Assembly (NCBI GenBank): GCA_036172665.1
Contig: CM069871.1
Location: forward strand, 6,882,001-6,946,000
Length of the DNA: 64,000 nucleotides
Direction of reading: 5' to 3'
DNA from: Prosopocoilus inquinatus
Taxonomy: Eukaryota; Arthropoda; Insecta; Coleoptera; Lucanidae
Shown: piece after piece, positions 24,815-37,577 of the stretch
Layout of the letters: every line of letters starts with the position of its first letter
Numbering within the stretch: the stretch's first letter is position 1
The notes under the pieces: generated by a model
Databases searched by the model: none
What the model saw: only the letters and a program-made list of their open reading frames with translations
Told to the model about the DNA's origin: nothing
Translations under genes and position numbers: made by a program

Positions 24815-26215
24815 GCCAAGATTAACACTGTGCTGATCTCTTGCACGCCCTGCCGATGGATTAACGCAACACCACTCCAATAAGTATCACTCGAACCACT
24901 CTTGTATGTCCGAAAACGGTCACCTAATAATACGAATGTGAATGTCATCGGGAATCACGCTCGCATGTGTCAGGCATCCCACTGAATCCATCGAATGAGT
25001 GTTTTTTTTGATACGGAATTCAGATTTTCCTTGGCGGATGGGAAAAAAAATAATAATACTTCAAAGACCGGCGAGCGCTTTTGAAGGCGACTATTTAGGA
25101 AGTAAATGAAAAATTTCAGTGTTCCCAAGACACTTCAGAAGAATAATAGAAGTTTCTTTGATCTCCTACTTAGGAATGAGGAGTATCAAAGGGACGAGAC
25201 GTAACACGTATTCCTTTAACAAACAATTTTCGAGTGTTCTAGATGAAGCAAAGCGGTTAAAAGAAAAACAGTTTTACACCATAATTTAAAAAAAAAAAAT
25301 TCACCAATCTCTATTGAATGAATATTAAAATCGAGTATGGTTTAATTCGTTTGTATATTAGTTTTACCGAAATGATTTGTTCTGGCTACGGTCTGACTAG
25401 TTGCAAAACTCGTCTCTTATTGGTTTGGTTTGAGATTGATTTCTTTTCGACCCCGGTCCGTGTATCGACTAAAACTCCTTTATTGGCTTAGCTTCACACT
25501 GATTTATTATTTAGACTTCGGTTTGAGTAACGATAAAACGATTTCATTGGTTTACGACCGCAGTACACGAGTTTTTAACGACTTGAACAGTTACGATGTT
25601 ATTGAATGTTGTTTTTTTTTTTTGCTTTTATTTTTCATAAAAGCTTGAAGCTACCTGGAAATAAAACTTTCCCATTCACCACCCAATTCGAGGAGAGGCA
25701 GCTGCGAGGAACGCTTTTCTTGTTTTTCCGACCTAACGAAATGTAAACAGGCACGAAGGCACATTAACCACAATGCTCACAATTTGGCCCTTTTGCAGGC
25801 AGACAACGTTATGAAAAAACTTTGCGAATAAAAAGAAAACGAGATCGGACGCTAGCGAAACTTCTTCTGCCTGCCGCGCAAAAGAAACAAATTTTACGCG
25901 CTCGCAAAACTTACTTTCTCTTGTTATATGCTAAATCTAATACGGGCCGTAAAAAGATAACGAAAAGTAATATCGATTACGCCCCTGGCGAGGGCAAAAA
26001 GGTCCGCAAGAAATCACGCTTCGGCGTTTTCATATGGTACGCCCGTGACAGCGAAAGGAAAACGACGAAAATAACTTATCAATCATTTCGATTAAAAGCT
26101 TCACCCAGCAACCAAAAATTCAACATCCAGACGATCCTCCGAGTCACGTGTTAAACTATTTAGTTATTAATTTGTTTATTAAAGTAAATTGTTGCTCATT
26201 TTACGTCAAAATATT
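24815..26215. other. Non-coding, nothing recognised
   Basis: The lysine/arginine-rich frame at 25822-26154 has no known domain and no splice context. Confidence 0.4.
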
Positions 26216-26310
26216 TAGAAGTTTAATATTTAGTTTCAACCGATGCATGACCACACGGATGTTAACGATTATTGTCTACTTTATTTCAATTTGAATTATC
26301 TCTTATATTT
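26216..26310 (+). repeat. Diverged fragment of the repeat found at 30-30.7 kb and 39.1 kb
   Basis: It shares AGAAGTTTAATATTTAGTTT, CATGACCACACGGAT and GATTATTGTC with 30090-30160, 30645-30705 and 39163-39226. It includes TTGTCTACTTTATTTCAATT, which corresponds to the uninserted target of the hAT-like element at 39227. Confidence 0.65.
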
Positions 26311-26969
26311 TCTCTCTCTCGACTACAAAGTAAATCCGTTCGTAAAACTCGAATTAACGTGCTGTTTTACGGCGTAAACTTGCCGAACTAATTTACCGAA
26401 GCCAGTAGAAAACAGGTCCGCACCGGGAGGGCGGAGGGACCTATTGATTTGGAAAAAGGGTGAAATACGTCGGTCTTACTACTAATCAGCCAACGAAACC
26501 CCGCACATAAATACGTCCGAATCCATTAAATTCACTTTTATCTGCAAACAAAGATAAGTAGATCTATAAACGAGAGGGCGCAATAGAAAACTTAGACGGA
26601 ATAATAGTCTCTCCTTTAATCCTCCGGTGAATTATGGACGCATTTAAGGATTTTAATTTGCAGAGTCGCTAAGCTATATTAAAAGCCCCGTCAAGTAAAT
26701 TATTCGGTATCTTAAGCTGCTATTTGGGGTTTTATGACGCCAGCCATTTTGTTCGTTAAAGATTTATCCATTTGCAAAACAAAGAAAGGCTGATCAAAAT
26801 GAAAAGAGCACCGCAGTCCTGAAGGATTTTTAGTGACGAGTTGCGTGGTATAAAGTGATTGTTAACTGCTACTCATTTGAAGGGATTCGTTACTAAAGGA
26901 AGCTTCAATGAACGATCATGAAAATGGGGAGAATTAAACAATAATCAAAGGTATACATATACCCCAATC
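26311..26969. other. Non-coding, nothing recognised
   Basis: No repeat boundary or gene was found. A GC-richer strip at 26405-26460 holds nothing identifiable. Confidence 0.4.
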
Positions 26970-27257
26970 AAAGAAGGACCAAACGTTAAGGAAGGGACAG
27001 GCGTTAAAGAAGGGACAGACGTTAAAGAAGAACCAGACATCAAAGAAGAACCAGACACCAAAGAAGGACTCTGGTCCTTCTTTGATGTCTGCATCAAAGA
27101 ACGACCAGACATCAAAGAACGACCAGACATCAAAGAACGACCAGACATCAAAGAACGACCAGATATCAAAGAACGACCAGACATCAAAGAACGACCAGAC
27201 ATCAAAGAACGACCGGACATCAAAGAAGGACCAGACGCCAAAGAAGAACTAGACGTC
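26970..27257 (+). repeat. 18-bp minisatellite with one inverted unit
   Basis: Five and a half direct units (26970-27069) are followed by one unit in reverse orientation (27074-27091) and then nine direct units (27096-27257) of consensus AAAGAACGACCAGACATC. The first block is the most diverged and the central units are nearly identical, as expected from ongoing array homogenisation. Because 18 is divisible by three, the minus strand stays open as a repeating MSGRSL hexapeptide. This is a by-product of the period, not evidence of a protein. Confidence 0.95.
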
Positions 27258-27995
27258 AAAATAGACATGAGGAAAGGAAATTCAAGATCAGAGACAGACA
27301 GTGAGAAAAGCAAAATGTTAATGGTTTTTAATGTACGTCTATCTATCAACGTACGTCATGAGAGGAGGGAGGGGGTATGTATTGATTTACGTCAGTGTCT
27401 TTTCCTGTCTGATGGATTGCAGTCTTTTGGGAATATGAATATAAAACGACATTTTCCAGCCTTACACGATTTCATTGCAGCATTTCCATTCCAACTGAGA
27501 GCAAAAATGTGTCAAAATCCAAACACATGCAAGTAACAAAGAAAAACAAAAAACCTGGTTTTCCGGTGGAAATGCAAATAAAATAACGACACACCAAAAT
27601 CCGCCTTTGTACAAGTGAACATAATTGAACGCGCCGTCGAGTTTATTCATCGATATGAATTAATTCGCGGACCGTTATCGCTGCGGTAATTAAAATCTCT
27701 GGGAAAGGCACAAGGCCGAATCGCTGGCGGGAATAAAACGGGTATGAAAAGGTGTAATTGCGAGAAAATTGTATTTTCAGAGGAGTTTAGTCAAAAAGTC
27801 GTTCGCGCACATTTCGGGGCTTAATAACAGGGACTTTAATTGGATTCGTTAATACAGTTCCACATCTGCAAAATAAAACCCGGGGCGGACGTAATTTTAG
27901 ACGATTTTATTCAAACGGTATGTAATTTCAAAATGTCCCCGTCCCCCAAAAAAATTAATAGTAAACTGCATTTGTTTTTATATAAAAAATACGTA
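27258..27995. other. Non-coding, nothing recognised
   Basis: No repeat boundary was seen between the minisatellite and the mariner-type MITE. Confidence 0.4.
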
Positions 27996-28193
27996 CACTT
28001 CCGGACAAAAAAAATGAACCATCACATTGACATTTACAGACGATTTTATTATATGTACGTATTGGTCTTGAAGTTTGGAGATTTGGACACAATTTAACAG
28101 CTCTAATAATTATTTTCTACTCTGATTGATTGCTAATCAATTTACATTACGTGAAAAGAAAAGAGCCAGGCAGTTTTTTTTTGTCCGCAAGTG
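27996..28193. mobile_element. 198-bp mariner-type MITE
   Basis: The termini are CACTTCCGGACAAAAAAAA and its near-perfect complement ending TTTTTTTTGTCCGCAAGTG, with TA on both sides (27994-27995 and 28194-28195). End sequence and TA target fit a non-autonomous Tc1/mariner element. There is no transposase. Confidence 0.85.
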
Positions 28194-28195
28194 TA

Positions 28196-29852
28196 CATAC
28201 AATGCAAGAGTAGGGCTTACGCCGCATTACTCAGCGTTATGTGACAGGCTCGTTATCTGGCGGCATGCCAGCGTTTAATACCTAATCAAAAGAACTATCT
28301 GTGCAGTATTACAGTGCCAAGGAGATTTGTTAAACAAATATCCACGTTGTAATTTCAAATAAGGGGCTGGAATAACGTATATCAAAGTTAAAGCCCGGAT
28401 TATACAGTCAACGATAAAATTCACTCAACGATGCCATGAGCATAAAGAATAAACTGCACAACAGCACGAAACTATTCAAATACTTTACTAAGTATTACAC
28501 AAGGGAAGATTTTTCACTGGGAAACATTCCATGAGATAGTTTTTTTGATTAATTGTAGGAACCCGGAATTCTGTACATAGAAATTTATTTTACTGTATTT
28601 CCAGATACTAATTGATCGGTCGATTAACCTAAGTTGCTTAAAGAACTTATTGCGTGACCCAAATATATAAAATGTGAGCGAGCAACTGTCGAAAAGGTAA
28701 ACGCTCGAAACGAGTTATTTCGAAATTAACTCCATTCCTGGTAAATAAACCCTCGAAACTCGCGAACAATAGCTAATTTGTAAGGCAAAACACAATGGCG
28801 TAAACATGCGAACGTCTCTCTCCCTTTCTTAGATTTAACCCGGGCGATATAAATTTTAAATATGCCCATGTATATTTCATGGGGAGCGGCGTAAAATTTT
28901 TAACATCAACAAGGACGATGCGACGGGCGAGTCAAATGTATATATATAGTAAGTTGTCCGGATTTATAAATCTTATTTCCCCTGGAAATTTCGCCGCAGA
29001 GCGCGGAATTCTTAAGTTGAGCGAAGGCGCAAGTTAAATATATCACTTGAGATTTGTAACCCCTTGTATCTGAGTTTTCTCTGAATAAGTTACATGATGT
29101 ACTTTAAAGTGTAAATGCCTTTTCAAACGCAAAACCTGAAAGATTGTCTAACAAGAGGAATTTCAATTGAGACATTCACGTTAAGTGAACTTTGATAATA
29201 AAAAACCGATTTAAAATTGGACCACTATACCTATATTTGTAATTCTAGGTAATAGAAACCGAAACCAAGTCGCGACACCTGTTAGACATGGGAGCAGACA
29301 GAACCGAACCCGAATAATATGATGATAAGTCGATAGCCCAAAGTTTCCGCAAACTTTCTCCCCGCCCCCTCCCCACGACTCTCACGGAAAATAACACACA
29401 CAAACACGAACATCTCCGTCAAAAAGCACATAAAATATTTATCAACCCATCACCGAAGAGAAAATTTCCGTCAAAGTTCAAAACCCGCCGCCCTGTTCTG
29501 AATTTATGTTCTCGTGAGGACGATTTATTTCGGTATCTGCGTCACATAACTGTCATATTCCGGCCATTTAAAGCCTCCCTTTCAGGCGAAGCCGCCGAAT
29601 AGAAACGAGGCGATTAACTAGTTGCTGAGCGCAGTGGAAATAAATTTTCTTAAAAAGGGGTTGCCGGTGGAAAAAAATTAATTGAATCAGGTCAAAGTCG
29701 GTAAGCTTCGGGAGAGTCTCGAAATTAAGTTAAATGCACGGAATTTGCGATTCAAATTATTATTGGATATGAATTGTCATAAAAAAGGAATCAAATTTAA
29801 CATTAATTTATTGTTTAAATTTAGTGTTTGACAAAAGCGTACAGCTTTTAAA
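28196..29852. other. Non-coding, nothing recognised
   Basis: Moderately GC-rich patches at 28830-29010 and 29330-29650 look like unique DNA and could be regulatory. No specific element can be named. Confidence 0.4.
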
Positions 29853-29991
29853 AGCTGCGTTCGTTTTTTCCACTCTGTTCACTCTGTTTACTCCTTTCGT
29901 ACTTCTGTCTCACTTTCACTTGTATTAAAATTGAGACAAAAGCACGAAAAGAGTAAATAGAGTGAATGGAGTTGAATAAACGAACACAGCT
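29853..29991. mobile_element. 139-bp hairpin MITE
   Basis: Imperfect inverted arms of about 60 bases run from AGCTGCGTTCGTTT and TTCACTCTGTTTACTC on the left to GAGTAAATAGAGTGAA and CGAACACAGCT on the right, separated by a short loop. Flanks share only A-rich bases, so the target duplication is unclear. Confidence 0.7.
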
Positions 29992-30006
29992 AAAGATTCC
30001 TCTCGC

Positions 30007-30775
30007 AATAATCCTTTTCAATCCTTTTAAATTGTAAACAATACTAGTATCCGTTGCTTGTGGCTATAAAATATCAAACATACATATAGACGTTTAATAT
30101 TTCGTTAGAACAGATGTGTAGCAACATGGATTACCGATTATTGTCAATTTAATCTCGGTTATGAAATCACAACGGTATGTTTTACGCAGACAAAAGAGGT
30201 AAACTTAAAAAATATTTATTGTATATATTATTATATGCTTATCTTATTATGCCTATATCTAGGCACCCTAGCTTTAACTAAATACTGAATGTCGCAAAAT
30301 GTTGCATTCGAGACGTTTATATACAGGGTCTACAATAATCTTCAGCAAATATTCACACCACGTGATTGTAAGTTAGAAAAATAATTCTCGCCAAGTATTC
30401 GTACGGGCTTACTTCACCCATTACAGTCGACCAACTGATATGCATCCAAAGTCACGCAGCATTCCACGTTATTGCGCGATGTTATCCACTTGTATACTCA
30501 AACATATTCAATGTTATAACCTCAAAATTGTACATTTATATTTAACGCCTGAATTTGAATGAATAATCCTTTTCAATCCTTTTAAATTTTAAACAGTACT
30601 AGTATTAGTTGCTTGTGGCTATAAAATATCAAACATACGTATAGACGTTTAATATTTCGTTACAACAGATGTGTAACCACGTGGATTACCGATTATTGTC
30701 AATTTGATCTCGAGGTAAACTTAAAAAAAAATAGTTATTATATATATTATTATGTGCCTATCTTATTTACTCCTG
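30007..30775 (+). repeat. Tandem duplication with 555-bp period, second unit partial
   Basis: AATAATCCTTTTCAATCC starts both units (30007 and 30562). The shared part includes CTTGTGGCTATAAAATATC, AGACGTTTAATATTTCGTT and GTGGATTACCGATTATTGTC. The second half of unit one (from 30270) is repeated again at 32864-33335. Confidence 0.85.
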
Positions 30776-32205
30776 GGTAAAGGAGTTTATTCACGACAAT
30801 ACGCTTGAAGCTTGAAAATCGCAAAATGAATCATCTCACTATTCCAGTTACAGGACGTGACATCCGGGCAACAAACTGGGATTTATCGCAACTTAAGGCA
30901 AATATATGACCACCTCGATACTTTCCTGGTAAAACGTTCCTTAAATATTCCAGCCGATGACTTCGTCGATATGCCTTCGGGAAAATTTATATGGTTCCAA
31001 AGCGTACTTGTTGCACATGACTGGAACTCGAAAAGGAAATGGCGTTTCTGAATACCGGGCCTTCCCACAGGTCATTTGTTATCCGGCCGCTTTCGGAAAA
31101 ATGTTTATTTTTGATGGGGGAATGAAATGCTTTCCTAAATGATAGAGTTTTGGCTGCGCTATTCAGAGCATGAGAGAGCGGACTGGAACGAATTATGTGA
31201 CTTATGCAGCTGACGTTTAAAATATATTTGTCGTGGTGGAAATAGGAGAATTCGCCCAAAAAAAAAAGAAAAACAAAAATAGATTTTGAATTACGTATTA
31301 AAAGTAGGTACGTGGTGATGTGCTTAGTAAGAAAAATAGTGATGCATTTTTTACTCTTCGTTTCTGATTTATTTCCCCCAATTAAAGTAATGTATATACC
31401 AGATTCACACTATTCTCGTGAAACTTAAACTCTACGTTTTACCAATTTTGCAGAGTAAATAACTTACACTGAAACAACTATACCTGTATGAATAGCATTG
31501 GGGTTTAGTGTATTTAAGATTTACTTTAATTTCTTACTGTGTACAAGATGGTTGAATTTATAATTTGAGGTTGAGGTTTCTCAATGTCCTTTTTCTCTGT
31601 CTCTCATTTTGATCATTTTTTTTCCTTTGTCTGATGTGCGTTTAGAACTGGTCGAGATGCGTAAAGGCAGATCGAAACATTCCGAAACTCATCAACGTCT
31701 ATCAATTCTAAATGAAATCCGCATATTAAATTAGATTCAATATTTAAACACTTTAATCAAACAGTGCGTCGATCAGAATTTGTTTGCAGAGCGGCTGAAA
31801 TAGTCCGATTTAGGCCTGTATTTAATTAATCACAAAACGCGAACTGCGTACATTCGGGCAAGTAAATTTAAAATCGTGGAAACATCGACGAAATGGGAAA
31901 CAGTGAAAGAAAAATAGATGCAATTGACAGTGTACATTCAATCAGACGCACTCAGTTGGTAGTTTGAACAATTCAATAAAATATTGGCAAAACAAGTGCG
32001 AAAACTGGAAATTTTTAAAAGTCTTCAACTGCACCGGTTGATTCTTTTTTTTTCTTTAAGCTTTCGGGTACGAGGGAAATGGGAGGACGTAAAAAAACAA
32101 GATAAATTTCATAAACATTTTCAAAAATATTCTAAATGAATACTCTTGTCAATGTTGATTCGTTTTAACAACTAATTTTGAGATAATCAACGGAATATTG
32201 AGTGT
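30776..32205. other. Non-coding, nothing recognised
   Basis: Overlapping short frames at 30857-31259 on both strands have no recognisable similarity and no ATG-plus-splice context. Confidence 0.4.
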
Positions 32206-32304
32206 GGACTGCCGCAGGATTCGAAACTAGGCCCATTGTTATTTTCTGTTCATATATCTCGGTTTCCCGGACTCATCAGCCGATTGGCAGATGATTTGAA
32301 AAAT
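32206..32304 (+). pseudogene. Second LINE reverse transcriptase relic
   Basis: One frame reads GLPQDSKLGPLLFSV then HISRFPGLI and LADDL. This corresponds to the PQGS-x-LGPLLF segment and the (F/Y)ADD catalytic box of non-LTR reverse transcriptases, with the intervening loop shortened. The two aspartates are retained. Upstream and downstream frames are lost, so the fragment is dead. Confidence 0.75.
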
Positions 32305-32863
32305 TCCTTTATTTCTTCATCCTTCGGACTGTCAAGTCAATACTTGCAATCAAATTAATTTTATTTCGAAAATAAATTTATAATTCTTTTATTTGAACCA
32401 GTAAAAGATTGGTAAATGAGCGTTGCAGATTTCATTCATCAATCTTATTCTAACTGAGGAATAATTTAAATATTCAGTCAATAAATTATACTTTAGTTAT
32501 GGATTTTAGTTTTAACTGTTGTTTTTTTTTACTACAAAAAAGTTCCAAATTAATATTTCAAGATGATATGTGGACTACGAAAATCAGTTACAAACTTAAA
32601 GACTGAGTTTCGCTAGGGTCCCTAGATTTAATTGACGTTTATCTTACTTGATAGGATTCGGAAAGAATCTGTCAAATTCGTCAGTTTTTCGAGCTGCGTT
32701 TACGAAATAGCAATACATAGCATATTTTATTTTTTCTAATCTAGTAACTTAAATAATAATATCAAATAAGGTCGACGAACCATAAAACTGAAATTACTAA
32801 CAGAAATGCTAGTTTGTTTCAGAGTATCAAGTAACACAAACGTCAATCAAATCAAGAGACTTT

Positions 32864-33010
32864 AGCTTTAACTAAACCTCGAATGTTGCAAAATGTTGCA
32901 TTCGAGACGTTTATATACAGGGTCTATCACAATCTTCAGCAAATATTCACACCACGTGATTCTAAGTTAAAAAAATGTGCAGAAGACGTGCACGTTTAAC
33001 AACTTGATAA

Positions 33011-33057
<47 letters not shown>

Positions 33058-33335
33058 TTGGCGCAAGAACTTTTCTAAAAAGACCAATAATAAAAGATTT
33101 TCCCATATGGTGCGAACTTTTTTGCGGTCACTGTATATAAAACCTGCAATAATAATAATTCTCGCCGAGTATTCCTATGCGCCGACTTCACCCATTACAG
33201 TCGACCAACTGATATGCATCCAAAGTCACGCAGCATTCCACGTTAATGCGCGATGTGGTCCACTTGTATACACAAACATACTCAACGTTATAACGTCAAA
33301 ATTGTACATTTATGTTTAACGCCTGAATTTGAATG
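32864..33335 (+). repeat. Second copy of the 30270-30561 repeat, interrupted by an insertion
   Basis: Shared segments include GTTGCATTCGAGACGTTTAT, CAGCAAATATTCACACCACG, CATTACAGTCGACCAACTG and AACGCCTGAATTTGAATGA. Between about 32972 and 33159 an extra segment is present. It holds a (TA)n run at about 33012-33055 and then a Tc1-like end (GTTCGCACCATATGGG on the minus strand, closing with CAGTGACCGC beside TATA). The copy at 30 kb lacks this insert. Confidence 0.85.
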
Positions 33336-34050
33336 ATTAACTTAATTCTTAAGTGTCATAAGGCTTTTGCGTTTTATTTGCACAAATATGAATAAATTAA
33401 AATGCTAAAACAGACCGAAGTTTGTACGACTTGGTGACCAAACTATTTTTCAATGCGGAGGTTTGCTGTTCAAACCATTTTTATACCGTCTTCTCGTCAA
33501 TATAGTTATTTGCGTGAAAAATTAAACTAGTTATTGCATAAAATACAAAAAGAAAGCAAAATGCTTTTCAAAGGTACCAGAATCGTGTGTGTTGCGCTAC
33601 TCTGTGTGATCATGATCGCTCAGACAGAAAATAGTTTTAGGGTGTGACGTTTGTGTAACGACCCCGATCCGTTCTAACCAATTACACTTTAAATCTGCGC
33701 CCCCGAACCGAAGCAAGCAGTTCACTAGTGGCACAATAAAACTGAAAATTAATGTTTACCAATTACGCTCTCTTTATCACGGCTGCAATAAACCGTGCGC
33801 TTCTTCTTCAGCGAGGACAATTACTTTTAATGCCGGAGAATAAAGCCCCCCCGGCGCTTAAATATTAATTGCAACCTTATGTCTATAATTCATGACGTTG
33901 TACTTACGGAGCGTAAAACACTGCAACGCAGACATTGTTTGTGCGATTCGGTGTAAACTCACCTGCAACAAATTAAGGACACGTTCAACTGATTCGGTTT
34001 ATTATTTAAGAAGTTACCCTCGCGTTGACGAAGGATCAAAAGATGAGGTG
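33336..34050. other. Non-coding, nothing recognised
   Basis: No gene or repeat boundary was found. Confidence 0.4.
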
Positions 34051-35448
34051 TATCAAGGATTTGGATAGAATTTGAAATTCTGAATCTCGTTGGGTAAAAT
34101 CACACAAATTTCGGTTCACCCTGTACGTTACTTATTTCACAAAGATATGGCACGCTCTATTTCATTCATACTCTCGCATAATTCCAAAAAAGTTTTAAAT
34201 CAACGGCACGCGCGCACATTTCTTTTCTTTCTCATTTACGTCTTTTAAACTTTAATAGGACAGGGTGGGCACTGCCCACCTTGCCGACCCCGACGAGCCG
34301 CCACTGGTTGTATTAAAATTCTTCAGTTTTAATGCTACAATTTTTATTTTTTTTAATCGATTTGTATTGTATTGTTTGTTATGATTATTATTTGAGGTGA
34401 TTGTCGTTTTTTTTTTCCTTTACTCGATTTCAGTGTGTTTTATTTTACATTTTAATCCCATCGACTGATCCCAGTTTTAGTTTTCTCTAATGTTCGATCT
34501 GAGTTCATTTCATTTTAAAATATTAACTAATCGCCTTTTTTCTTTCACATTTACAGATCAAATTTTCAATTACGAAAAAAATCTTAGGGTTATATCGATT
34601 TGACTTATCATTATTACTGGTTTTACACAATTTCTTTTTTCGTCTTATCTTTATCTGCGATCGTCTTTTGTTTTTAATTTATTCAATTTTACTCTATTTA
34701 ATTTTTATTTTGCTAATAATCAATTGATCACATTTTTTCTCTTTGATTCGAGTTGGCTTCACTTTAATTAAATTTAATTATTATGTGAACGACGACAACT
34801 TAAGGGCAAATGACGAATTTTTAACATAAATTTATTTAATGTTATTATTACTAACATTTTCTTTCCTATGTTTATTATTGGATAACGTTTAATTTATTTT
34901 TTTACTAGGAGTATTATTTTTTCAATAAAAAAAGCTACTCTGATAAGCAGCACTAGACAAGAATTTATAACTCCGGCCCCTTAAAAAAACCTACAGATAT
35001 CCATCGACCCCCAGTCGACCCCTATAAGTTCATCGACCTCTTTCTAGTCTTCATCGATTCCCAAGGGGTCGATATCTCTACCCCGTTGGGTAACCTTGAC
35101 TTATATTTTTCTCAATTTGAATTTTTATGTCTCCTATTTTCAGGTTGTGTGTTTAATACATCATACATAATATATGTATCAAGGATTTGGATAGAATCTG
35201 AAATTCTGAAAGTCGTTAGGTAAAATCACACAATTTTCGGTTCACCCTGTACGTTACTTATTTCACAAAGATATGGCACGCTCTATTTCATTCATACTCT
35301 CGCATAATTCCAAAAAAGTCTTAAATCAACGGCTTTGCGCACACATTTCTTTTCTTTCTCATTTACGTCTTTTGCGTATTCTTTTTCTGGATTTTCTTTT
35401 TTTGTTTAACACAGTCCAGTTATTAGATTATTAGATTTAAATGTAGGT

Positions 35449-35646
35449 GTGCATATTTTAATAAATCCGGAAAAGAATCGGAAACCATTACATAAATATG
35501 AACCTGCCGACATATTTCTCACCCACGCTGTTATTAATATCCAACCCCGGATACAAGAAGCGTTCATTCTTGCTGACAAATTCAATGCCGTAAGTTACAC
35601 AGAGTTCTGCAGTACGGATATTAAGCTCGGATTTCAGAGAAGATAG
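35449..35646 (+). pseudogene. 65-codon open frame in segment Y, copy 1 (probably not a gene)
   Basis: The frame begins at a GTG, not ATG, and is duplicated at 37319-37516. Between copies all five base changes alter amino acids (in four codons) and none is silent, which argues against selection on a protein. No domain is recognised. It could be a fragment of an older exon or transposon gene. Confidence 0.3.
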
Positions 35647-37318
35647 ACTGTTCAAATGGGAACGGGGATTTTTTTTTATTTTTAATTCTCCATCCTACCC
35701 CTAATAACTAAATTCAATGCAACTTTAATAGGACAGGGTGGGCACTGCCCACCTTGCCGACCCCAACGAGCCGCCACTGGTTGTATTAAAATTCGTCAGT
35801 TTTAATGTTACAATTTTTATTTTTTTTATTCGATTTGTATTGTATTGTTTGTTATGATTATTATTTGACGTGATTGTCGTTTTTTTTTCTTTTACTCGAT
35901 TTCAGTGTGTTTTATTTTACATTTTAATCCCATCGACTGATCGCAGTTTTAGTTAATGTTAATGTTCGATCTAAGTTCATTTCATTTTTAAATATTAACT
36001 AATCGTCTTTTTTCTTTCACATTTACAGATCAAATTTTCAATTACGAAAAAAATCTAAGGGTTATATCGATTTGACTTATTATTACTGGTTTTACACAAT
36101 TTCTTTTTTCGTCTTATCTTCACCTGCGATCGTCTTTTGTTTCTAATTTATTCAATTTCACTCTACTTAATTTTTATTTTGCTAATAATCATTTGATCGC
36201 ATTTTTTCTCTTTTATTCGAGTTGGCTTCACCTTAATTAAATTTAATTATTATGTAAACGACGACAACTTAAGGGCAAATGAAGAATCTCTAACATAAAT
36301 TTATTTAACATTATTATTACTAACATTTTCTTTCCTATGTTTATTATTGGATAACGCTTAATTTATTTTTTTACTAGGAGTATTATTTTTTCAATAAAAA
36401 AAAGCCACTCTGATAAGCAGCACCAGACAAGAATTTATAACTCCGGCCCCTTAAAAAAACCTACAGATATCCATCGACCCCCAGTCGACCCCTACAAATT
36501 CATCGACCTCTTTCCAGTCTTCATCGATTCCCAAGGGGTCGATATCTCTACCCCGTTGGGAAACCTTGACTTATATTTCTCTCAATTTGAATTTTTATGT
36601 CTCCTATTTACAGTTTGCGTGTATAATATAAATAATATAATCTTCCATGCCGTTTGCCGTTGATTAATTATATTAGAATTATTTATTTAATTAATTTTAA
36701 GGTAATACTTGAAAATACCTTATTATTCAGGCGAAACCGGTTGTGTAAGTAAAAAATTAAATTGCCAGAAGACTTTTCTTTAATTCTAATACAATGTTAT
36801 GGCTAAAACTTCACCTAAACAACTTCGAATTATTTCTCCGAGTTTGTTAATTAATATTCGGCCGTATAATGAAATTAGGAATCATGTTTGTTTTGTTAGG
36901 CTGTGCTTACAACCCTAAGATGACGTGCGTCGCCGCATCGTTTCTGACTCCCACTGAATAATAATTAATTAATTATAAATATTCGTCTTTTGCGAATAAG
37001 GTTGAAACATTATAGATTACTATTTTCAGGTTGTGTGTTTAATACATCATACATAATATATGTATCAAGGGTTTGGATAGAATTTGAAATTCTGAATCTC
37101 GTTGCGTAAAATCACAGAAATTTCGGTTCACCCTATACGTTTCACAAAGATGTTATAAGCTCTATTTCATTCATACCGGCGCATAATTCCAAAAAAGTCT
37201 TAAATCAACGGCTTTGCGCGCACATTTCTTTTCTTTCTCATTTACGTTTTTTACGTGTCTTTTTCTGGATTTTCCTTTTTTGTTTAACACAGTCTAGTTA
37301 TTAGATTTAAATATACGT

Positions 37319-37516
37319 GTGCATATTTTAATAAATCCGGAAAAGAAACGGAAACGATTACATAAATATGAACCTGCCGACATATTTCTCACCCACGCTG
37401 TTATTAATATCCAACCCCGGGTGCAAGAAGAGTTCATTCTTGCTGACAAATTCAATGCCGTAAGTTACACAGAGTTCTGCAGTACGGATATTAAGCTCGG
37501 ATTTCAGAGAAGATAG
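37319..37516 (+). pseudogene. 65-codon open frame in segment Y, copy 2 (probably not a gene)
   Basis: Second copy of the frame at 35449-35646, with four residue differences and the same TAG stop. It also lacks an ATG, and the downstream sequence becomes T-rich. Confidence 0.3.
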
Positions 37517-37577
37517 AATGTTCAAAAGGGGACGGGGAATTTTTTTATTTTTTTTATTTTTAATTCTCCATCCTAAC

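Larger units (their letters stand above)
34051..37577 (+). repeat. Duplicated block X-Z, X-Y-Z, X-Y
   Basis: Segment X (about 195 bp, from TATCAAGGATTTGGATAGAA to CATTTACGTCTTTT) occurs at 34051, 35177 and 37063. Segment Y (about 340 bp) follows X at about 35371 and 37250. Segment Z follows at 34248-35143 (partial) and 35713-37020, and is itself a copy of 40250-41535. Units two and three form a 1.87-1.89 kb tandem repeat whose last copy stops near 37577. The join lies at CTATTTTCAGG in both cases. The order suggests unequal crossing-over seeded by the hAT-like element at 39227-41099. Confidence 0.9.

Noticed and set aside
26945..27349. 134-codon minus-strand frame with repeating MSGRSL
   Set aside because: It is the translation of an 18-bp minisatellite; the period being a multiple of three keeps any frame open.
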